Origin: Priestia iocasae
GTDB lineage: Bacteria > Bacillota > Bacilli > Bacillales > Bacillaceae_H
DNA: 64,000 nucleotides
Reading direction: 5' to 3'
Assembly (NCBI RefSeq): GCF_016909075.1
Contig: NZ_JAFBFC010000004.1
Location: 1 to 64,000 of the forward strand
A program made the position numbers and the translations under genes. The notes beneath the pieces were generated by a model. It worked only from the letters and a program-made list of their open reading frames with translations. It made no database searches and was not told the DNA's origin. Of this stretch, positions 23,319 to 32,738 are shown piece after piece. How positions within the stretch are numbered: the first letter of the stretch is position 1; each line of letters opens with the position of its first letter.

Positions 23319-24719
23319 GTGGTCAAAGAAAAGCTGATAGAAAAAGAGCTTGTGTATCCTTATGAAAGACGCTATTTTGCACTCGTACTTGTATTAAGTA
23401 TTTTAACCTACGTTGGTTTAGGTATATCAATCGTTGGAATCTTCATTGTTGCAGCAATGATTTTCTTATCATTATTTATTCATGGCTTGATGATTGGCTA
23501 TATTCGGACAAATGCCGTTCGATTGAATGAGAGGCAATTTCCTAAAGTATATGAAAAAACAAAACAACTCTGCAGTGAAATGGGATTACAACAAGTACCT
23601 GATGTATATGTTATGCAATCAGGTGGAGCGTTAAATGCATTTGCAACTAGATTTTTTGGGCGTAATATGGTTGTATTGTATGCAGAAATTTTTGAGCTTA
23701 TCGAACAAGGCGATGAGGACGAACTGTCGTTTGTGATTGCACATGAGCTAGCTCATATTAAAAGAAATCATATTTCAAAATCACTATTCATTTTGCCTAC
23801 GATGTGGCTTCCTGGTATAGGTGAGATGTATTTACGTGCTTGTGAATATACATGTGACCGCTACGCGGCATATTACACAAACAATGCTGAAAGTGCGAAA
23901 AATGGATTAACCGTTTTAAGTGTTGGTAAATTGCTATATAAGCACGTAAACAGAGATGAATTTCTAAAACAAGCACAGGAGGAGAAGGGGTTCTTTGCTT
24001 GGTTTAGTGAGTTTTTGTCAACACACCCTCCATTACCAAAACGAATTCATGAGGTTGGCGTGTTCATGGGTGAAACCGGAGATGTAATCTTAGAAACAAA
24101 GCGATCAAAGAAAGTGTGGTTGTTTGTTCCTATAATTCTTCTATTGTTTGGCGGATGTATAGCTGGCATGGTTTATTCAATGAACTATTTCTTTGACAAG
24201 ACCATAGGTGAATTTGAAGAGAGTGTTTATGGAGAACCTTCACCATTCACTCAAGCGATTATTACAGATGACATTGATGAGTTACAAAGGTTAATTGAAG
24301 AAGGTTATGCGGTCGATGACATAGACGATCAAGGATATACGTCCTTACATTGGGCTGCCAAGTCTGATAACATAGAGGCAGCTGCGTTACTATTAAATGA
24401 AGGTGTAAATGTCGATATAGAAGATGGTGACATGTTTATAACCCCTCTTATGAGTGCAGCTGAGTTAGGAAACTCGAAAATGATGTCATTTTTAATTGAA
24501 CAAGGTGCAGACGTTGAGTATGAAGACAGCGATGGTTATACGGCATTAACTCATGCGGTTTATAGTGATAATGTAGAGGCTGTTCGCGTATTAATAGAAG
24601 CAGGAGCTAATCCAAATGCGTCTGATTATTACGCGAGTACCCCACTTATGAAGGCAGTTGAAAATGGAAACGCAGAAATTACAACTTTATTAAAACAAGC
24701 AGCAAAGAAAGGAAAGTGA
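23319..24719 (+). CDS. M48 family membrane metalloprotease with C-terminal ankyrin repeats
   Basis: A 466-residue protein. Two membrane helices near residues 20-60 precede an M48 peptidase domain with the zinc motif HELAH (in VIAHELAHIKRNH) and the downstream ligand region CEYTCDRYAAYY. THPPLPKRI is the conserved end of the family. A further helix (VWLFVPIILLLFGG) is followed by four ankyrin repeats (TSLHWAAKSDNIEAAALLL, TPLMSAAELGNSKMMSFLI, TALTHAVYSDNVEAVRVLI, TPLMKAVENGNAEITTLLK). Ankyrin repeats may recruit substrates (inference). I start at GTG 23319, 12 nt after AAAGGAG, since ATG 23277 lies upstream of that site. Confidence 0.85.
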   Translation: MVKEKLIEKELVYPYERRYFALVLVLSILTYVGLGISIVGIFIVAAMIFLSLFIHGLMIGYIRTNAVRLNERQFPKVYEKTKQLCSEMGLQQVPDVYVMQSGGALNAFATRFFGRNMVVLYAEIFELIEQGDEDELSFVIAHELAHIKRNHISKSLFILPTMWLPGIGEMYLRACEYTCDRYAAYYTNNAESAKNGLTVLSVGKLLYKHVNRDEFLKQAQEEKGFFAWFSEFLSTHPPLPKRIHEVGVFMGETGDVILETKRSKKVWLFVPIILLLFGGCIAGMVYSMNYFFDKTIGEFEESVYGEPSPFTQAIITDDIDELQRLIEEGYAVDDIDDQGYTSLHWAAKSDNIEAAALLLNEGVNVDIEDGDMFITPLMSAAELGNSKMMSFLIEQGADVEYEDSDGYTALTHAVYSDNVEAVRVLIEAGANPNASDYYASTPLMKAVENGNAEITTLLKQAAKKGK

Positions 24720-24724
24720 TTAGA

Positions 24725-25162
24725 ATGGATGGAGTTGTACAACCAGCAGGTTTTTGGATTCGTTTAGGCGCCAATTTATTAGATCTTCTCATCATTGGAT
24801 TGCCGTTATCAATTATTGGATTTGTTATTTCGGGAAGTATCGAAGAGGGACATTGGTCTACTAATCTTGTTAGTACGCTATATTACTTACTAGTACCAAT
24901 TTTTTGGATGGGGTATACGGTTGGAAAACGCATTTGTGGCGTTCGTATTGTAAAAGTAAATGGCAACAAACTTGGATTTGGTACAATGTTATTACGTGCA
25001 ATAGTAGCAGGACTTATTTATGGAATTACATTAGGAATTGGTCTTATTGTTAGTGCATTTATGGTTGCGCTTCGAGATGATAAGCGTTCAATTCATGATA
25101 TGATTGCTGGCACATATGTAACGCATGCAAAGCCTGGTGCGGAAAAATCAGTTGAATTGTAA
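24725..25162 (+). CDS. RDD family membrane protein
   Basis: A 145-residue protein with three to four membrane helices and the RDD hallmarks: Arg/Asp in GFWIRLGANLLDLLII, GKRICGVRIVKVNG between helices, and RDDKRSIHDMIAGTYV at the end. Family role is unclear; some members are ion transporters. The upstream gene ends within a few bases, so it is co-transcribed with the M48 protease. GGAAAG precedes ATG 24725 by 8-9 nt. Confidence 0.85.
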   Translation: MDGVVQPAGFWIRLGANLLDLLIIGLPLSIIGFVISGSIEEGHWSTNLVSTLYYLLVPIFWMGYTVGKRICGVRIVKVNGNKLGFGTMLLRAIVAGLIYGITLGIGLIVSAFMVALRDDKRSIHDMIAGTYVTHAKPGAEKSVEL

Positions 25163-25168
25163 GTATAA

Positions 25169-25200
25169 AGAGAGAGTGAATTATTCACCCTCTCTTTTTT
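25169..25200. terminator. Bidirectional terminator
   Basis: AGAGAGAGTGAA/TTCACCCTCTCT stem followed by T6, between convergent genes; it overlaps the end of the minus-strand gene. Confidence 0.75.
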
Positions 25201-25795
25201 GTTGATTGGGCATTGAGGCTAATAAAATAAGAAACCCGATTAGTGGAAGGAGAGCCAAGGCATTTCTTGGGTGATGATACTTATGGTTGAAAACATGATA
25301 AGAGAGCCAAGTGAGTACAAAAAAGTCGACCGTCATAATGCTAATAAATTGTGAAGAAAAGAAAGCTTGTTGATAAGCCGAGAAAGAACCGGTAAATAAA
25401 CCAAATCCATAAAGGAAAATAACGAGGATAAGCAGAACAATAATAATGATACGAGATGTCTTGACAGTGAAAAGACGGTTTGGTGTTCGAGTGGTCTTCT
25501 CAGTCTTGAGTCCTTGATACACAAAGTAAGGTAGCAAAGCAAAGGCTCCTAAGAAAAAAGAAAGAAAAACAAAGGGCAAAGCCCGCAGTTTGTTGTCATC
25601 TTGTGGTAAGATAAGAAAGGCAAATAAGAAAGGATATAGACCTAAAAAAGAAAAGATCATTAAAATGAGTGGATCTACTTGCTCAAATTGACCACGTAGT
25701 AAGAGGTGAAATTGTTCATCTTCAAGAATGCTCTCTCCAGGTGCAAGAAAAAACGCATAAATAAGCAAACCAATCCAAATGACAAACATCGTCAT
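25181..25795 (-). CDS. Uncharacterised membrane protein
   Basis: A 204-residue protein with about six hydrophobic helices: FVIWIGLLIYAFFLAP, LILMIFSFLGLYPFLFAFLI, PFVFLSFFLGAFALLPYFVY, IIIIVLLILVIFLYGFGLFT, SIMTVDFFVLTWLSY and ALALLPLIGFLILLAS. I do not recognise the family for certain. An acidic loop follows the first helix. Start chosen at the ATG for MTMFVIW, since AGAGGAG lies 7 nt upstream; longer in-frame starts lack this. A role in membrane physiology cannot be inferred. Confidence 0.65.
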   Translation of the reverse strand: MTMFVIWIGLLIYAFFLAPGESILEDEQFHLLLRGQFEQVDPLILMIFSFLGLYPFLFAFLILPQDDNKLRALPFVFLSFFLGAFALLPYFVYQGLKTEKTTRTPNRLFTVKTSRIIIIVLLILVIFLYGFGLFTGSFSAYQQAFFSSQFISIMTVDFFVLTWLSYHVFNHKYHHPRNALALLPLIGFLILLASMPNQQKREGE

Positions 25796-25916
25796 TATCA
25801 ACTCCTCTTTTTTGTTCATCGTATCATACATCATGTCAATGTGCTCTTCCTAGTGTGCGATAACGAACAAAGCCGTTCAAATAATGAAACGAAATAGAGA
25901 TGAAAGGGGCAAAACA

Positions 25917-27272
25917 TTGAGGTTAAATGTGAAAACACTTATTAGAATGAGCATGGTCAGTGTATGTTTAATGATAACAGCTTGTTCAACGAATAACGTG
26001 TCAGAGCCTGAGCCAGATGAAAAGCCAGAACTAGTTAAGCAAAAAGAAAGTGAAGTCATAGAAGTTGAAACATCTGTTTCTTTTCCTTTTGAGCAAGTAA
26101 CATTGCCTACTACGATGGAAGAATTAATGAGCTATCCTAAAGGAACCTATTCACATCTTCAAAAAGATCAAGTAGAAGAGATTACAAATGCGGTAGCGGA
26201 CATGCCTGTGCTAACTGAAGAACAAGTCAGTAATGAAGCATTTGTTAGAGCTTATGCTGACGAAGTAGCGTCTCGTTTTCAAAAGCAATATACAGGTCCA
26301 GAAGAAGTTGTTCAAAAATGGAAAGAACTAGCTTTTGGAACAGACAATGTAGAAGATGAACGTTATCAGTTTAAACAAAACATGAACATTTATCTACTTA
26401 TGTATACTGAGAAAGATTTAGAAGAAGAGCAGGCGCGTAAGCAGTTGAAGGAAGAAATTCAGCCTTTCTTAACGTCCTTACCGCCAAGCGTAAATGTTGG
26501 CTTTCGCATCTATAGTCGCGTTCCTTCTAATGAAGAAACTTCTTGTGAGTATAGAGAAGCTTTGTACGATATAAAACCTTATGACGAGGAACGATTTGAA
26601 CAAGCTTTAAATACAACAAAGACTAATGAGCACATATCAATGAAAGCAAGTATTCAGGAGGTTTATCATGATTTTCAAGCATTTGACGACGCTTCCTATA
26701 CAAACATTTTACATGTATTCAGTGATGAAGCTGATGGATGTTTAACGAAACCTTCTCTAGTAGCGGAAGATGTACAATCTTTTACGATAAAGCCGATTGT
26801 TCATATCATTGAAATGGAAGAGAGTGCTCGTTTAAAGCTGCTAGCTGATACGTTAGACGGGTCGTATACAATTATTGATGACGATCAATTATCTGAAGAG
26901 TTTAATCGTACAAAAGAGCTCATTAGAAAATGGCAAGATCGGCATTTAGGAAAAGAACAGGCGATGAAGAGTGAATACGCAGAGCGTAGCAATTATATTT
27001 TAGATTGGCGTCTAGAATGGCATGACTTGTTACAAGAACAGCTGTTGGTAACAAGAAAGGCATTTGAAGTGCTTGAACAAGAAAATAAAATAACACTTTC
27101 AACGTACTTACAAATGGTGAATTTGAATCGAGACTATATTTCTGCTCTTTATAAGCTTCGTGATGAGGCTATCAATCATTTATTTAGTGTAAAAGATGAG
27201 AGATACGAAGAAGCAGAAAAGGTCATCGAAGAAACATATAACGTAACAATTACACCAACTGAAGAATCATAG
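25917..27272 (+). CDS. Lipoprotein with a degenerate VWA-like domain
   Basis: A lipoprotein of about 451 residues with signal and lipobox (MVSVCLMITAC), anchored outside the membrane. The central part (about 150-290) follows the order of a VWA domain as in YwmC/YwmD-type lipoproteins: NMNIYLLMYTE, SLPPSVNVGFRIYS, ISMKASIQEVYHDF, NILHVFSDEADGC. The metal-site motif DxSxS expected on the first strand is replaced by LMYTE, so metal-dependent binding is probably lost. The C-terminal 130 residues are helical and charged. I start at TTG 25917, 8 nt after AAAGGGG; ATG 25884 has no ribosome binding site. Confidence 0.65.
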   Translation: MRLNVKTLIRMSMVSVCLMITACSTNNVSEPEPDEKPELVKQKESEVIEVETSVSFPFEQVTLPTTMEELMSYPKGTYSHLQKDQVEEITNAVADMPVLTEEQVSNEAFVRAYADEVASRFQKQYTGPEEVVQKWKELAFGTDNVEDERYQFKQNMNIYLLMYTEKDLEEEQARKQLKEEIQPFLTSLPPSVNVGFRIYSRVPSNEETSCEYREALYDIKPYDEERFEQALNTTKTNEHISMKASIQEVYHDFQAFDDASYTNILHVFSDEADGCLTKPSLVAEDVQSFTIKPIVHIIEMEESARLKLLADTLDGSYTIIDDDQLSEEFNRTKELIRKWQDRHLGKEQAMKSEYAERSNYILDWRLEWHDLLQEQLLVTRKAFEVLEQENKITLSTYLQMVNLNRDYISALYKLRDEAINHLFSVKDERYEEAEKVIEETYNVTITPTEES

Positions 27273-27303
27273 ATGTCAGAGGTAACGGATAAAAGTGATA
27301 ATA

Positions 27304-27350
27304 GGCTGTGTCAAATAGAGCGTCTTTGCTCCTTTTGATGCAGCCTTTTT
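27304..27350. terminator. Terminator of the GTGTCAAA hairpin family
   Basis: Arms GGCTGTGTCAAA and TTTGATGCAGCC followed by TTTTTC, between convergent genes. Confidence 0.75.
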
Positions 27351-27351
27351 C

Positions 27352-27921
27352 TTACGGTGCTTGATAACTAATGGAAATTTGTAGTACGAGAGGTTCATCG
27401 AGTGATTCGTTTATATAGCAATGTGGTTGATTGGCATGAAATTTAATTGTTTCGGATGGGTGAATGAGATAGCTTGTTTCACCAATTTTCATAAGCAGGC
27501 GGCCAGATAAAACAGTTACGTACTCATATACGCCTGTTGAGTGAGAGTCAGCTTCATACATACTATCCTGTCTAATGACTGCTCGATACATCTCAAGAGA
27601 ACGTGCATTATATAATTGGAAAGTCGGCTCTACTGTAAACACTTCATGCTCATCTGTTAACTTCATTGAATCGTTTACACGAGAAATCTCCACTTCATGT
27701 TCAATATGTAACAACGCAGCAAAAGGAACGGCTAGGCCGCTGGCGATTTTCCAGAGAACGGTTACTGTCGGGTTTCCTTCTCCTCGTTCAATTTGCCCAA
27801 TTGTTAGTTTGCTAACTCCGACATGATCTGCTAATTCCTCACGACTAAATCCTTTTTCTGTACGTAATAATTTGATTTTTTCTCCAATTTGCTTAGCGTA
27901 TTGCTTCAAATCTTGCTCCAT
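27352..27921 (-). CDS. XRE-family regulator with C-terminal cupin domain
   Basis: A 189-residue regulator. Residues about 10-70 form an XRE helix-turn-helix (KIKLLRTEKGFSREELADHV, IGQIERGEGNPTVTVLWKIA); residues about 110-185 form a cupin barrel (HSTGVYEYVTVLSGRLLMKI, FHANQPHCYINES) likely to bind a small effector. It is divergent from azlCD, and the palindrome between them makes control of azlCD likely; in other Bacillaceae, AzlC-type exporters also neighbour such regulators. Confidence 0.85.
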   Translation of the reverse strand: MEQDLKQYAKQIGEKIKLLRTEKGFSREELADHVGVSKLTIGQIERGEGNPTVTVLWKIASGLAVPFAALLHIEHEVEISRVNDSMKLTDEHEVFTVEPTFQLYNARSLEMYRAVIRQDSMYEADSHSTGVYEYVTVLSGRLLMKIGETSYLIHPSETIKFHANQPHCYINESLDEPLVLQISISYQAP

Positions 27922-27954
27922 CTTTATTCCCCTTTCATTAGTTGAAAAATTCTA

Positions 27955-27985
27955 AATATATATTTTATTATACAAAATATATATT
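27955..27985. promoter_or_regulatory. Palindrome between the XRE regulator and azlC
   Basis: A perfect inverted repeat with 12-bp arms (AATATATATTTT/AAAATATATATT) and a 7-nt spacer lies 34 bp before the regulator start. It is a candidate operator for autoregulation and control of azlCD, though its AT richness could also be promoter sequence. Confidence 0.5.
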
Positions 27986-28128
27986 ATAATAGGTTGAAGA
28001 TATAAAAAATATCATTTATTTTTACATCAAAATCAGTTTAGGGGAATTTTTTAGAATGGATAGAAAAAGATGTAAGTAGTGTTACGGTTACATAATGAAC
28101 GTATACGTAGCTAGAAAGGGAGATCGTG

Positions 28129-28857
28129 ATGGAAACTAGCCGTGAAGAAGTAGTGTTGATAAGGCCAAAGTCACATCCGTTTGTGAAAGGAGTGGCAGCA
28201 GCAGTCCCTATTATGATTGGATATTTACCAATTGGTATTACGTTTGGGCTGTTAGCAAAGCAAGCTGGGTTGACTCTTTATGAACTGACAGCCATGAGTG
28301 CGTTTGTGTTTGCCGGTGCAAGTCAGTTTATGGCCGCCAATATGATTGCAGTAGGTATTGGAGTGGTTGAGATTATTGTGGCAACGTTTATTTTAAATTT
28401 TCGTCACTTTATTATGAGCTTATCATTAATGAATGCATTAAAAGTGATACCATTTCAGTTTAAGCTATCCATGTCGTTCGGTTTAACAGATGAGACATTC
28501 GCGTTGTCATCCATGAATGCAGAGAAGGCCAATGAAGAAAAAAGTCACTTTTTTTATGGGGGACTGATTCTAGCTTCTTATTTGACATGGGTGTTTGGGT
28601 CTTTTCTTGGTGGACTTGTAGGAGAATTTATTCCCCAAGCGTTAAGTCAAAGTATGACGATCGCTTTATATGTCATGTTTATTGCACTTCTTGTACCTTC
28701 CGTAAAAAAAGAATGGCGCTTTGGCATCATTGCATTCATTAGTATGATTTTTAATTATGGGTTTAGTCAATTCTTAACTAGTGGATGGTCAATTGTACTA
28801 GCTACGTTACTTGGTGGTTGTAGTGGCATCTTTTTAATGAGAGGTGAAGAGAAATGA
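28129..28857 (+). CDS. azlC: AzlC family amino-acid exporter, large subunit
   Basis: A 242-residue membrane protein of the LIV-E (AzlC/YgaZ) family with about seven helices. Characteristic are VAAAVPIMIGYLPIGITFG, SAFVFAGASQFMAANMI, LNFRHFIMSLSL and FGLTDETFALS. AzlCD export branched-chain amino acids and their toxic analogues. GTG 28126 directly precedes the chosen ATG; AAAGGGAG lies 6 nt upstream. It overlaps azlD. Confidence 0.92.
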   Translation: METSREEVVLIRPKSHPFVKGVAAAVPIMIGYLPIGITFGLLAKQAGLTLYELTAMSAFVFAGASQFMAANMIAVGIGVVEIIVATFILNFRHFIMSLSLMNALKVIPFQFKLSMSFGLTDETFALSSMNAEKANEEKSHFFYGGLILASYLTWVFGSFLGGLVGEFIPQALSQSMTIALYVMFIALLVPSVKKEWRFGIIAFISMIFNYGFSQFLTSGWSIVLATLLGGCSGIFLMRGEEK

Positions 28858-29150
28858 TGTGGATATTAATTATTGGTATGGGAATAGCAACATTGCTTCC
28901 CCGTATCATCCCTGTATTCATTGTTGATCGATTATCGATGCCTGCGTGGTTGGATAAGTGGTTGTCAGCTATTCCTTATGCAGCGCTCGGTGCGCTTATT
29001 TTTCCTGGGGTGTTGACCGTTTACCCAGATCGACCTCATATTGGTTTTCTTGGTGCCATTACTGCCGTACTATTATCATCATTGGGCTTAAATATCTTTC
29101 TCATTTTATTTGGTTCCATTGGTGTGGTGTTCGGCCTTTCATTTTTGTAG
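28854..29150 (+). CDS. azlD: AzlD family amino-acid exporter, small subunit
   Basis: A 98-residue membrane protein with three to four helices and the family motif LPRIIPVFIVDR, then WLSAIPYAALGALIFPG. It overlaps the azlC stop by four bases (ATGA type), indicating translational coupling; the pair forms the exporter. Confidence 0.92.
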   Translation: MMWILIIGMGIATLLPRIIPVFIVDRLSMPAWLDKWLSAIPYAALGALIFPGVLTVYPDRPHIGFLGAITAVLLSSLGLNIFLILFGSIGVVFGLSFL

Positions 29151-29482
29151 AGACAGTTGAAGTAGTATCAAGAATTATTAAATGCAAAAAGTCACTCACC
29201 CATCCATAAATTTTGCTGAATTTTACGGGGAAGAGGTGTAATGGGCTGAGTTAAAATGAGATGCTTTTTAGCTCTTTTAACTCAGACTTTTTTTGTGTAT
29301 AATAATATCTATTAAAAATATGTTCTAAATAAAAACAATACATAGAATGAAGTAGCCAGTAAAAGGGTATTCATTTAAATAGGATTTATGGTATGCTCGA
29401 TTAATTAGTGAGCGTATCACTTGTTTAAAAGTGTCAAACTTTGGGACAATAAAGACAATAATAACTTGCAGGGGGTTTAAAG
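29151..29482. other. Intergenic region with terminator of azlCD
   Basis: About 330 bases. CTGAGTTAAAA/TTTTAACTCAG at 29246-29285 followed by ACTTTTTTTG is a good terminator. The rest is AT-rich and probably contains the promoter of the DUF2187 gene. No gene seen. Confidence 0.6.
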
Positions 29483-29710
29483 ATGGAAAACGAAGCAAAT
29501 AAGCCAGTACCAAGCAAAGAGTCACCAAATGCTTCAAAAGTAAAAGAAGGCGATACGATTCAATTAAAAACAGGTGAACTAAAAGGGAAAAAAGGAACGG
29601 TTATTATTGTTCGTGAAAATTCCGTGATTGTAGACGTAGGAAAAAGTGAAGAAACAGGCGAACCAAGAAAAACCGTCATTAATCACCGCAATTACAAAAT
29701 TATTAAGTGA
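29483..29710 (+). CDS. DUF2187 family small protein
   Basis: A 75-residue protein with a KOW-like strand pattern: KVKEGDTIQLKTGELKGKKG, TVIIVRENSVIVDV and the conserved end KTVINHRNYKII. It resembles B. subtilis YkvS-type DUF2187 proteins, here with an extra N-terminal 18-residue polar tail. It probably folds as a small beta barrel; nucleic-acid or ribosome contact is possible but not shown. AGGGGG lies 8 nt upstream. Confidence 0.8.
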   Translation: MENEANKPVPSKESPNASKVKEGDTIQLKTGELKGKKGTVIIVRENSVIVDVGKSEETGEPRKTVINHRNYKIIK

Positions 29711-29722
29711 TAAAAAACGTGT

Positions 29723-29758
29723 AAGAGTGCCGACAGTAAAGCGTCCGGCACTCTTGTT
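29723..29758. terminator. Terminator of the DUF2187 gene
   Basis: AAGAGTGCCG/CGGCACTCTT stem with GTTATTAT tail. Confidence 0.75.
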
Positions 29759-29838
29759 ATTATGTGGCATCATTTTTGTGAATCAATGAGCTTTCTTGTA
29801 CAATAGAATAAGTAGTAAATGTAGAAAGGGTTTTGTGT

Positions 29839-30717
29839 ATGTCGTTTAATTTAACATTACCAAAAGAAATTGAAGCGTTACTTCAAAATAGAAAAGGAAC
29901 ATTTTTAAATGAGGATTCCTACTTAATCGGCCAAAGCGGGTATACACCGTCTGAAGATGCCATTTTAGTGGATGCCATTATTGCGCTATCATTAGGCAAA
30001 AATGTCCTGTTAAAAGGTCCAACTGGGTCAGGAAAGACGAAGCTTGCAGAAACATTATCAAGTATTTTTTCGCAGCCTATGCATAGTGTCAACTGCTCCG
30101 TTGACTTAGATGCGGAAGCATTACTTGGCTTTAAAACCATTTCAGAGCGTGATGGAAAGACAAGCATTGAGTTTGTAGAAGGTCCTGTCATTCAAGCAAT
30201 GAAAAAAGGTCATCTTCTTTATATTGATGAAATCAATATGGCAAAACCAGAAACACTACCCATCTTAAATGGTGTACTTGATTATCGTAAAATGATTACG
30301 AATCCATTTACAGGTGAAGTCATTAAAGGAAAAGATACATTTGGGGTAGTGGCTGCCATTAATGAAGGCTATGTTGGAACGGTGCCGTTAAACGAAGCTT
30401 TAAAAAACCGTTTCGTTGTAATTGATGTGCCTTATATTCAAGGAGATAGCCTAAAGCAAGTACTATTATCACAATCGGCATTAAAAGATGAAAAACTACT
30501 AGACAAATTTGTGACGCTATCATCGGATTTAATTACGCAAGTTCGCAGCGGTCATGTTTCAGAAGAAGCAGCTTCTATCCGCGCTCTTATTGATACATGT
30601 GATTTAGCGCTTTACTTACCGCCAATTCGTGCGATTCAGCGTGGAATTATTGAAAAGCTAGAAGATGAAAGGGAAAAAGCAGCCATTCAAAACATTGCAG
30701 AAACGCTGTTTGAGTGA
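29839..30717 (+). CDS. yojN: MoxR-type AAA+ ATPase YojN
   Basis: A 292-residue AAA+ protein of the MoxR/NorQ group. Walker A is GPTGSGKTK, Walker [14 protein letters not shown], with sensor [18 protein letters not shown]. It works with a VWA partner to remodel or mature a target protein. It is paired with yojO 11 bp downstream, the same pair as in B. subtilis. I start at ATG 29839; a TTG two codons earlier is too close to GAAAGGG. Confidence 0.9.
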   Translation: MSFNLTLPKEIEALLQNRKGTFLNEDSYLIGQSGYTPSEDAILVDAIIALSLGKNVLLKGPTGSGKTKLAETLSSIFSQPMHSVNCSVDLDAEALLGFKTISERDGKTSIEFVEGPVIQAMKKGHLLYIDEINMAKPETLPILNGVLDYRKMITNPFTGEVIKGKDTFGVVAAINEGYVGTVPLNEALKNRFVVIDVPYIQGDSLKQVLLSQSALKDEKLLDKFVTLSSDLITQVRSGHVSEEAASIRALIDTCDLALYLPPIRAIQRGIIEKLEDEREKAAIQNIAETLFE

Positions 30718-30728
30718 GGTTTTGAACC

Positions 30729-32645
30729 ATGAGGTTTATTAAATTTAACGATAAAAACATTGATTCTTTTTTATATATGGAGCTAGCAGATTTAACGACG
30801 ACGTTAACAAAGAATGATAATGTGAAGGTAGAGTATCGAGTATCTTCTTATTATGATCCATTGAATCAAATTATTTATTTAAGTCACTTTTGGGATAATC
30901 GTCCACGACAAGACATGATTCATGGACTAAAAAGTGACTTGTTTTTACGAAGTATTGGAAGTTATAAGCATTGCGACTTTAAAGAGGTTGATCGCTACAT
31001 TAAGCAAATTCGAAAAATGTCTTTCTCTAGCTTAGCAAAACAGCTGTTTATGCTATTTGAAGACACTCGTTTAGAGGAGCTTTGTAAAAAAGAACGTCCT
31101 GGTACAAAGAAAGTGTTTGCAACTCGTCGTGATTTGTATCGTAAATATTTTGCTACACAACTGAATACAAACATTGTTAAAAGTGTACAAACAGATGCCT
31201 TATTTAACGGGGTATACTTGCTTTTAACGTCTGATAATCCGTTTGAAGAAGTGCCCCATATTAATGAGTCAATTGACCTTGCAATGCCGTTTATTCGTAA
31301 CAAGCTAACGAAGGTGTATGAAGCAAAAACAACAAAAGATATCGCGAAAATTTGTTTAGAACTGATGGATGTATTTGATGACATTTTAGAACAAGATATG
31401 TTGAATACGTATTTTCTTCTTCCAGAATTAAATTATGAAGAGATGGATCAAGGCTTAACGTTTGATGATTTAAAACGTAAATCGAAGTTAAGCAACGATG
31501 ATATTTTAAAACATGAAAAAGACGGAGAAGAAGATCTTCATGAAGAGAAAATGGAGATGTGGCATCGTGAAACGAGTAAGCCAACACAAAGCTTTTTACA
31601 ATTTGATATGGAACAAGGATCTAAAACAGACTTGCTTGGTGAAGGTGTACGTGAAGGAGACGATGGTGATCAAGCGTTAGGAATTGTACAAGGCTCCGCC
31701 CAAAAGACGTCTCGCAATGATTATTCCCAAATGGAAGCGATGGAAAATAAGCAAAACGCGCATGAAGGCGGAGAAGACAACGAGTATGGAAAAGAAAACA
31801 AATTTGCTTATCCAATATTTAAAGATGCACGCATTCCAAGTGTGAATGAGCAACGGGCGTATGAGGAAAACAAAAAGTTAATTGCGTCTTATCAAAAAAA
31901 ACTAAAGCAAATGATTCAAAAAACGCTTGAGCATAAGAAGAACCTTCCACGTAACGAACTTCATATGGGAAGGTTGAGTAAGAAGCTTTTAAAGCTGTGG
32001 ATCGATGATAATCCACGAATGTTTTATAAAAAAGATCAAGAATCTCCACAAATTGATGCGGTATTTTCACTGTTAGTTGATTGTTCTGCCTCGATGTATG
32101 ACAAAATGGATGAAACAAAGCTAGGGATTACATTGTTTCACGAAGCGCTTAAGTCTGTCATGGTTCCACATCAAATTGTTGGGTTTTGGGAAGATACAAA
32201 TGATGCGACAGAAACGAGTCAGCCTAACTATTTAAATACAGTGATTGATTTTCAGTCTTCCTTGAGACGAAAAAGCGGTGCTGAAATTATGCAATTAGAG
32301 CCTGAAGAAGATAATCGCGATGGATTTGCTATTCGTCATATGACACGTCGCTTATTAAAACGTAGTGAAAAACAAAAGTTTTTACTTGTATTTTCAGATG
32401 GTGAACCTGCAGCAATGGGGTATGAGCAAAATGGAATTGTTGATACACATGAAGCAGTATTAGAAGCGCGTAAGCACAACATTGAAGTCATTAACGTTTT
32501 CTTATCAAATGGTGAAATTGAAGAAGCACAGCAAAGAACCATTCAAAATATTTATGGTAAGTTCAGTATTCTCGTTCCCAATATTGAAGAGCTGCCAGAT
32601 GTATTATTCCCGCTTCTTCGTAAGTTGCTACAAAAAAGTATTTAG
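30729..32645 (+). CDS. yojO: VWA domain protein YojO (NorD/CoxE-like)
   Basis: A 638-residue cytosolic protein. The N-terminal 450 residues are helical with a YRKYF core and a charged region; the C-terminal VWA domain starts at VFSLLVDCSASM, which retains the DxSxS metal site, and continues with FLLVFSDGEPAAMGY. It is the partner of YojN in a MoxR-VWA system; related NorQ/NorD pairs activate metalloenzymes, but the YojNO target is unknown. Confidence 0.9.
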   Translation: MRFIKFNDKNIDSFLYMELADLTTTLTKNDNVKVEYRVSSYYDPLNQIIYLSHFWDNRPRQDMIHGLKSDLFLRSIGSYKHCDFKEVDRYIKQIRKMSFSSLAKQLFMLFEDTRLEELCKKERPGTKKVFATRRDLYRKYFATQLNTNIVKSVQTDALFNGVYLLLTSDNPFEEVPHINESIDLAMPFIRNKLTKVYEAKTTKDIAKICLELMDVFDDILEQDMLNTYFLLPELNYEEMDQGLTFDDLKRKSKLSNDDILKHEKDGEEDLHEEKMEMWHRETSKPTQSFLQFDMEQGSKTDLLGEGVREGDDGDQALGIVQGSAQKTSRNDYSQMEAMENKQNAHEGGEDNEYGKENKFAYPIFKDARIPSVNEQRAYEENKKLIASYQKKLKQMIQKTLEHKKNLPRNELHMGRLSKKLLKLWIDDNPRMFYKKDQESPQIDAVFSLLVDCSASMYDKMDETKLGITLFHEALKSVMVPHQIVGFWEDTNDATETSQPNYLNTVIDFQSSLRRKSGAEIMQLEPEEDNRDGFAIRHMTRRLLKRSEKQKFLLVFSDGEPAAMGYEQNGIVDTHEAVLEARKHNIEVINVFLSNGEIEEAQQRTIQNIYGKFSILVPNIEELPDVLFPLLRKLLQKSI

Positions 32646-32650
32646 CCTTT

Positions 32651-32678
32651 AAGAGAGTAGATGTCTACTCTCTTTTTG
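32651..32678 (+). terminator. Terminator of yojNO
   Basis: AAGAGAGTAGA/TCTACTCTCTT followed by TTTG, directly after yojO. Confidence 0.75.
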
Positions 32679-32738
32679 TGTTAATTAGTCTGAAAATTTT
32701 GTATAATGAAGAGAGAGAGATGTTGAGGGGGAAATGTG

